From: Rutpela maculata
Lineage: Eukaryota; Arthropoda; Insecta; Coleoptera; Cerambycidae
Assembly: GCA_936432065.2 (NCBI GenBank)
Contig: OW386285.2
Location: forward strand, 183,520,301-183,584,300
Direction: 5' to 3'
DNA: 64,000 bases
Position 1 is the first letter of the stretch, and each line of letters starts with the position of its first letter. Shown here one piece after another: positions 57,921 through 64,000 of the stretch. A program made the position numbers and the translations under genes. The notes below the pieces were generated by a model. It saw only the letters and a program-made list of their open reading frames with translations. It made no database searches and had not been told where the DNA came from.

Positions 57921-58500
57921 TATAACTTCTATATTATCGAAACTGAGGTCAGATATCTGTTCTTGTTCGCCAGCTATACATTTATTACCTGGTTGTGATA
58001 TAACCAGCGCATTTTTCAAAATTGCCAAAAAAACTGCATTCAAGGTTGTCTGGAAGATAAAGGAAGATATTAGGAATTTTTCAAATTTCCATCAATCACA
58101 TCTAAAAGGTGTTCCGCGAATATTTAGAAATTTTGTTGCAAAATTGTATAAACACGACAATGTTGAGGTCTGGATGATCTCAGAAAACTAATAACATTAA
58201 AATGGCCAGTAGAACATCCTCCAACAGCAGATGCTTTCAAGCAGTGTGTGCTCAGTGTGTTTTCAGGTGTTTATTACAGAGCAAACTATGGTGTAGCAAT
58301 CATAAACTAAATGTTGACATTTTTCAGCTTGGATGGAAATCACATGAAGAAGGCATCTGACCAGTTCTCTCCACAAAAGCACCAATACCTGACGAAATGA
58401 GAGATATGTTAAATATTTCCTGCAGAGATAAAAATTGTATTCCGTTAAAATGTTTATGTATGTCGTCGAAAAAAATCTAATCTAATTTTTTTAATCATAA
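57921..58500 (+). pseudogene. GCD-motif family relic, plus strand
   Basis: The frame starts ITSILSKLRSDIC and carries the family hallmark HLLPGCDITSAFF followed by KIAKKTAFKVV, then a stop after VWMISEN. After a frame change it continues with TADAFKQCV-like and YRANYGVAI segments and a C-terminus (TKAPIPDEMRDMLNISC, with DKNCIPLKC). There are several stops. It is head-to-head with the relic at 56890 around the LTR-like block. Confidence 0.6.
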
Positions 58501-58569
58501 AAAAAATTAAATCAAGTCAAATCGAATCAAATTAAATCATGCTTTATTTCCTTTTTTGCTTTATACATA
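58501..58569. other. AATCAAATT-type simple sequence
   Basis: Short AT-rich repeat-like spacer. Confidence 0.3.
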
Positions 58570-58887
58570 GATACGGATGAGGTTCGTCATATACAGGTGG
58601 AAAACCACCAGGTGGACTACCTACTTAATTAATTGATTAATTTGCTAAAAGTAAATTATAAAAGTTAATAGTAATATATTGAAATGGTAAATATATAAAA
58701 AGTTCAAGTAACATCAAAAACATCAAATGATACGGATGAGGTTCGTCATATACAGGTGGAAAACCACCAAGTGGAGTACCTACTTAATTAATTGATTAAT
58801 TTGCTAAAAGTAAATTATAAAAGTTAATAGTAATATATTGAAATGGTAAATATATAAAAAGTGCAAGTAACATCAAAAACATCAAAT
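58570..58887. repeat. 159-bp tandem duplication
   Basis: GATACGGATGAGGTTCGTCA at 58570 recurs at 58729; the two units are nearly identical. Confidence 0.95.
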
Positions 58888-58889
58888 GA

Positions 58890-59780
58890 GATAAACATTT
58901 TTGGACGTAAACAGGACAAAAATATAAAAACGATTAAAAATTTTAAAATAATTCAGTCATTGGTAATTAAAGTTTATTTTTCTTAACTGTGTTTTATTTC
59001 ATAACAGTAGGTTCGCGCCATAATAATAATACTCCATCTTTATTATTGTATTATGTCAGTCCCTCCTTTTTTGTCGCACTAACGTATCTATCAATCTTTA
59101 TCCCACTCACAATGCGCTACATGACTAATTCGACACAGCCCTGTTCAAATATCTCTATAGCCTTTATTTGTGAAATGCGACAATATGTTATAAGACAGAA
59201 AATGTTCCTTAAAGATCAGGGAAGAGGTTGATATAAAAAAAAATTTGAAATTGATATCGTGAAATAAAAAGTTATGCCTGTGTGAAAGCAATACATTAGC
59301 ATCTTTATCAATTATTGCAAAACATATATTGTTTTTTCCAAATGTTGTAAGTCGAATTACGACACTTTTCTAATATAGAATTATTATATGGAATAAACTC
59401 TTTCAATCAAAACTAGAATCATTCACCTAAGTGCAATAGTTTCCGAGTAATATGGTTTTTTACTTGCAGGTATAAGAAAAATTGTGATTTCTGAACTTAA
59501 ATGCTCACAAATTTTGTCTCGAACAAGGGAAAATAATATAATATGGAATATAATACGTTATTTATTTTTCTATCAGATGGTCTAAATCCGATATCTCTCT
59601 ACTCCGAAAAAATTTTCTCCTTAAATAAGTGTGCTACTCTCGAAATTCTGCTCCACTATTAGTTAAATGGCTTGGTTTAGATAAATCACATAATTCATGG
59701 ATTGATAACAAAGGCATAATGTGATGCTGTGGTGTTATCTATCATAATAAGTATTAATAAATTAATTTGGAAATAACATT
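58890..59780. other. No gene recognised
   Basis: AT-rich with short frames only. Confidence 0.35.
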
Positions 59781-59791
59781 TTAGTATTTAT

Positions 59792-60492
59792 TTGAGTAGC
59801 AGTGAAGACAGTCATAAAATCTTGGATTCTGGTATTGAAAATGATTCAGTTTCCTCGACTCCATCATACTCACCTCCTTATTGGAAATATGTGGATAGTG
59901 TTCATTCTTTAAAGTATACAGAACAAACTAAGCAGGAGAAACAGTTGATTAATGAAGTAAAATATTCATTATCAAATTTATGCTACAAGTCTCGACAGGA
60001 ATAAGTGGTGCTAGAGGGTTTGAGCCATCAATCAGACTTATCAGTTCAACTGATGTGATTTCGTTTATGGATTTGGATTGGTATGATTTCATTGCAAATA
60101 TTGATATTATACCGGACAATGATAAAGAAAAGAAATTCATTGAAACTGTAATGGAATTTGAATTTTGAAAATATCTAATCAATTATTTATGGATGAACAC
60201 CTGTTATTACTAAAAAGTGGTGATAGTGTTATATGTATTGATGATGAGAGTATCAAAGAACTTATTGACATTAAGTTTTTAATTAATTTTAGATTAGAAT
60301 TTTTACGGTGTTTAGATTTTAAGAACTTTTATAATAATTGATTGTGATAAGGAAACATATGTTGATAAATTAAAAAAACCATCTAATTTAAATAAATGTG
60401 AGCAAACTTACTGTTTACTAGAGTATATAGAGTTTAATAAAAATACAGTTATTGTTGATATTGATAAAATGCAGATGTATAATGCTCATTAA
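59792..60492 (+). pseudogene. Unrecognised decayed gene in at least four frame pieces
   Basis: Pieces: SSSEDSHKILDSGIENDSVS with SYSPPYWKYVDSVHSLKY (59792-60003); FEPSIRLISSTDVISFMDL with DWYDFIANIDIIPDNDKEKK (about 59980-60168); MDEHLLLLKSGDSVICIDDE (about 60188-60343); LLEYIEFNKNTVIVDIDKM (to 60492). The acidic, Ser-rich start and helix-rich remainder suggest one protein of about 230 residues. No family was recognised. Composition resembles the Maverick genes, so origin from another DNA virus-like element is possible. Confidence 0.35.
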
Positions 60493-60569
60493 AATAAATT
60501 TTATGTAACCATATGTTGTGTGTTTATTCTATAAAGACTAAATATAACTAGAAATAAGTAAATATCCAA

Positions 60570-60640
60570 GTCAGGTTGGCCGAGCGGTCTAAGGTATCTT
60601 ATTAAAGCTTCGATTCTCCTATGAGAGCTTGGCACCTGAC
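60570..60640 (+). tRNA. tRNA-Leu/Ser-like pseudogene
   Basis: GTCAGGTTGGCCGAGCGGTC matches the 5' end and D-arm of a leucine/serine-type tRNA (A-box), and ACCTGAC at 60634-60640 pairs with the first seven bases. The T-loop word TTCGATTCTCC occurs, but far too early, so the anticodon arm and long variable arm are missing. It is probably a deleted tRNA pseudogene. Confidence 0.45.
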
Positions 60641-60649
60641 ATTATTTAA

Positions 60650-61030
60650 GAAAAATTAGCATCCTCCTTAAAATTTGAATTGTTTTGTAGTTTCCTACTC
60701 ATCCCCGATATTTCATATTTTATAGAGGATATTAAATATTTCATATTTAATTAGCAGTGAAAACCCTCTGCTGAGAGATGGGCACGTGATGTGATTTTCA
60801 TCGTGTCACGACGTGATCGTGTAATATGGAAATAGTAAAACACGAAAATTTTGGGTGAACGTAATCTTTTCTTCACATTTTAGATATGTCCTGTGTTGGC
60901 GGGATTTCCTTATATGAACATTTTTGCATCGCTGTCTATGTTTGAGAGACAGCAGGTATATCTAAGTCTTGAGAGTGACAAAGATGGGTGTTTACTATAC
61001 TGTGTGTAGAGTGTGTGCGCAGAACTCGAA
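60650..61030. other. No gene recognised
   Basis: AT-rich spacer with a GTGTGTAGAGTGTGTGCGCA phrase near 61000. Confidence 0.3.
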
Positions 61031-61033
61031 AAG

Positions 61034-61826
61034 CAATTCATTTTCAAGTTATTAATTATTTAATATTTAATATTTTTGGTAATTTTTCAATGAAAATTTT
61101 AGTATCAATGAAAGTGGGTGGTAGAAAAAAGGGAATTTAAATAGGCTAAAGGAGCAAACTTCAGACATTATCATCGGAGAGAGGCTGGAAACCTCACCCC
61201 ACTCAAGGTAAAGCAACAACATAAAACATCAGCATAAATAGGAGGGAAATAATCACGAAAAAGATAGAAACTTACTGGACACGTCACAAAGAAGGGACAT
61301 AACACATTTACCAAAGAAAGTGTAAAGACTAAACAGTCACAAACTCAAAATATTGAAACTATTCTACGTGGATAACAACAACTGAGAGAATTATGAACAA
61401 ACTAGAAAGAAACCAAATACAGTGAGAAAGAAAAAGATAAAAGAAGTCGTAAAGAAATTAGAAGGATAGATGCTAGGTATGGATCAAAACGGAGGAAACA
61501 GAAGACTCAGAAGAAGTAGAAAATTAGAAGAAAAAACACACAAAAAAAGGAGCTTAAACACTCCTTCATGACACAATGCAATAACGCATCTCACAAACAC
61601 CTAGGTATACTACTAATCCCACACTTCTGTACTATGCATCATGTGGCTCTCACTGCTGACAAAAAGCATAACCCAAGTCCAACCCAGCGTAGATGTAGCC
61701 AGCCCATCAGTATATCTTGGGAGTGGCAGCAATGCCTACCGTACGCTGGTAAATCAATCAATCAGCACGAAGAATTATTATTTTTTAAATACAATTCATT
61801 TTCAAGTTATTAATTATTTAATATTT
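61034..61826. repeat. Segment bounded by 35-bp direct repeats
   Basis: CAATTCATTTTCAAGTTATT and the following 15 bases at 61034-61068 recur at 61792-61826. The 720 bp between are purine-rich on the plus strand and contain no convincing protein. It could be a retroposed sequence with a long target duplication or a recombination product. Confidence 0.6.
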
Positions 61827-61829
61827 GAA

Positions 61830-62430
61830 AAATGAAATTTTTGGGGGTCGTTAAATTTTGGATAGAGGGATTCTAAAATATGTAAATCAATAATATTGCA
61901 TTAGTTCTTCAATAAAAAATGCCTAATATGACTTCTCGAAAAATCGACGTTTTTTTTTGTAAATACAATAATGCACGTCAATAACTGAATTGTTTTATTC
62001 AAAAAAGATATAATAGAGGTCTTTGATACTGGTCCAAATTTGATTGAAATTGGATGACTAATAATTGAGCTACAAAGGTGTTACCATGAAAAGTGTACAC
62101 TGTATATGCAAATAAATAAATTCTCTACATAGAAGAAATAAATTCTGCCAAGAAAATAATAAGAAGTAAGAAATAATTCACTTGAGTTTCATGATAGACT
62201 TTTTTTTTCTTACCACAAAAGTATTTGTTTTTATATAAAGAATTTATTTATTTACATATAGGAAACATAATGTTCTTGATTAAACATTATATTATCTGTG
62301 TGCGAAGAAGACTGTCTCCAGAATAAGTACCTAGGAGTCGGATCTGTTAATAAGTCATGTTACTTATAATTATTATTTAAGACTCTGTAAATGTCACTCG
62401 GGAGGCGATTAAGAAAAAGTATGTATACTT
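61830..62430. other. No gene recognised; likely COG6 intron
   Basis: It lies directly downstream (minus strand) of the COG6 exon donor. Confidence 0.4.
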
Positions 62431-62432
62431 AC

Positions 62433-62653
62433 CAACGATATGACACCATTTGAGTAAAAGGCATAAATTTTGCTTCTCAAACGATATAGCCTTATTTAAC
62501 CAAACTAGCATATCAGTAACATATATTTGTATATCATGAGCTCTCATTTCGATAGGTGAAGGGTTACCTGACGGGCCACCTCTTGTTAATGCATTTATAA
62601 ATTCACTCACTAATATGCTTCTTCTACATATGCAATATTCATCAATAATATAT
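62433..62653 (-). CDS. COG6: Exon of COG6, conserved oligomeric Golgi complex subunit 6
   Basis: COG6 is part of lobe B of the COG tethering complex, which recaptures vesicles at the Golgi. The minus strand has an acceptor (AAACTTTCAG ending at 62654), 221 bases open in one frame, and a donor GTAAGTAT starting at 62432. The peptide contains FINALTRGGPSGNPSPIEM followed by RAHDIQIYVTDMLVWLNKA and SFEKQNL, a strongly conserved central block of COG6. It is divergent at some conserved positions, so a gene duplicate or pseudogene copy cannot be excluded, but both splice sites and the frame are intact. It is the only clear host gene sequence here. Confidence 0.82.
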
Positions 62654-62930
62654 CTGAAAGTTTAATAAATAAAGAAACAATTTTAAAAATCAGACAATCT
62701 ATTCATCATAAAACTTCATTATCAATTTATCTGACTAGTAATAAAACGCAATACATTATACAATTATCAAGACATAAGAAACCAAAATAGTTTAATTTGA
62801 GTAACAAGAAGCAGCAGTAACGAGCTACACTTCTTGTTGTTCGAACTGAACTGACTTCAGTTTAAGCAACATTTTACGCTTTCATTTAGATAGGCTACTT
62901 GACGTTTGTTTTTGAACACTTGTTATATAC
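62654..62930. other. Upstream COG6 intron sequence
   Basis: No further COG6 exon was recognised between here and the window end. Confidence 0.35.
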
Positions 62931-62931
62931 A

Positions 62932-63613
62932 GTACGCCAAAAAAGTCTTCTCTCCCTTTTGTAATTTTTGGACTGCTTATTTTTGAGTAATCAAATTCGG
63001 GTGGTTTATTTGAGAGTAAAAATATTTTCTTTTTAGGCGCCTCAGCTCCATCTTGAAGGTTTTTTTAGTGGCACAATGAGTCGAAAGGTTGTTTCATTTA
63101 GAATATAGCACTAAATTTCAAAATATTATATTTATATAATATAAATTTTTTTTTCGAATTTTAACTAAAACCGCATTTTTTTATAAAATCTATTTTAAAA
63201 AAGTAACAAAAAAGTGGCATGTATTAAATTTAAATTAAAAGCAGACAGACAGATTAGACTTTTCCGTTGTTTAAATTGAAATGTCATTTGTAATGTTCAC
63301 TGTTATTTGAAATCTTATTTTCCAAATTAATTTTTAATCTCACATAAATCACACAGATGTTTAATTTTATGAAAATAAAATTATTTTATTAAATGTTCAA
63401 AGTGGTGCTCACTTTCTGATACACAAATAGTCTATTTCCAATTTCGCTGCCCACATTGATAAAAGTATCATCGCTAAGCCTACATTCTTTCACTATTCTT
63501 TGATGTAAATCAGTCAGAGATTCTGGTTCAGTCTTATACAGTTTTGACTTAAGACAACCCCAAAGAAAAACGTATAGAGGCGTTAAGTGTGTTGAGTGGG
63601 GGGGCCACGACAA
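62932..63613 (-). mobile_element. IS630/Tc1-mariner-type transposon fragment
   Basis: ACAGTACGCCAAAAAAGTCT at about 62932 resembles a mariner-type terminal repeat. The transposase C-terminus lies at 63389-63613 (minus): SWPPHSTHLTPLYVFLWGCL, where the family has the third catalytic Asp region; the aspartates of the usual SPDLTPLDFF stretch are replaced by His and Tyr. The frame begins abruptly near 63613 and the other terminal repeat is absent, so the copy is truncated and dead. Confidence 0.65.
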
Positions 63614-63619
63614 TTACTT

Positions 63620-64000
63620 CCTTTCTTCAAAAGATATTATTTTACATTTCAAACTCGTGTGTACTAAATAAAGTTAGTTAAACATTGTTGCTGTTTTAAT
63701 TAAATTTCCCAAAATGACATTTTTATATTTAGTTGGCATTTTAAATTGGATGCATGTACTTAATGACATGCTAATATTTCAAGGAGTGATTCATTAGATC
63801 ATTTTATGAAGAAAAGTTCATATGAACATATGTCCACAATGGCTTAAATTTTTTGCTATTTTTTGATTTTTTTTTAATTGTTATTTCTTATAAAAATCCG
63901 TGTGGATATGTTTTCTTATCAGCCTGATCAATTCTACATGAAAATGGTTTTCTACATTTTTCAGGTGCACAGTTCTTGATTAAAACAATTAAATTCAAAC
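63620..64000. other. No gene recognised
   Basis: AT-rich to the window edge. Confidence 0.4.

Overview
The window is AT-rich eukaryotic DNA that looks like an insect genome. I infer this from insect-type non-LTR retrotransposons, a TTAGG-like repeat tail, GT-AG splice signals, a Maverick/Polinton of the arthropod type, and one recognisable host exon: the Golgi tethering gene COG6, minus strand, 62433-62653. A beetle or similar large, repeat-rich genome would fit, but the order cannot be fixed from this sequence. Almost everything else is mobile DNA in various states of decay.

Layout. 412-4882 is a nearly complete Jockey-like non-LTR element (minus) with an intact ORF2. 5.1-8.0 kb holds two decayed copies of a THAP-containing transposon-like gene. 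8.0-9.9 kb is a 5'-truncated non-LTR element split by a 624-bp hAT-type hairpin MITE (8454-9077, 8-bp target duplication). From 9.9 kb a second non-LTR reading frame begins, stops at 10104 and resumes in frame at 54933.

Between these points lies one insertion of 44,822 bp (10105-54926). It has 165-bp terminal inverted repeats beginning AG and ending CT, and a 6-bp target duplication (AATAGT/AATAAT), which is the signature of a Maverick/Polinton. Its left 25 kb carries the expected gene set, all decayed: protein-primed family-B DNA polymerase (+), retroviral-type integrase with chromodomain (-), a coiled-coil protein (-), packaging ATPase (-), a PLA2-like/core protein (+), adenain-like protease (+), minor and major capsid proteins (+), and several unrecognised genes at both ends. 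Its right 20 kb (35-54.7 kb) holds no Maverick gene and is largely younger repeats: a cluster of inverted copies of one repeat family (37.1-43.5 kb), a 3.4-kb TIR element carrying a decayed GCD-motif gene (46379-49816), and palindromes.

The Maverick is itself nested. An 8,995-bp element with TG...CA ends and a 4-bp duplication (19958-28952) splits the PLA2/core gene. Inside that sits a CR1-like non-LTR element (about 20.35-26.76 kb, minus), and inside its ORF1 sits a 1,940-bp hAT-type element (24133-26072). A TTAGG-tailed, RNase H-bearing non-LTR fragment (30573-32074) splits the major capsid gene. The order of events is therefore readable: non-LTR, Maverick, TG-CA element, CR1-like element, hAT element.

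Right of the Maverick come the rest of the interrupted non-LTR element (to about 56.8 kb), two head-to-head relics of the GCD-motif gene around an LTR-like segment (56.9-58.5 kb), a decayed unknown gene (59.8-60.5 kb), a tRNA-like sequence, the COG6 exon, and a mariner-type fragment (62.9-63.6 kb). No sign was seen that any Maverick gene is still functional.
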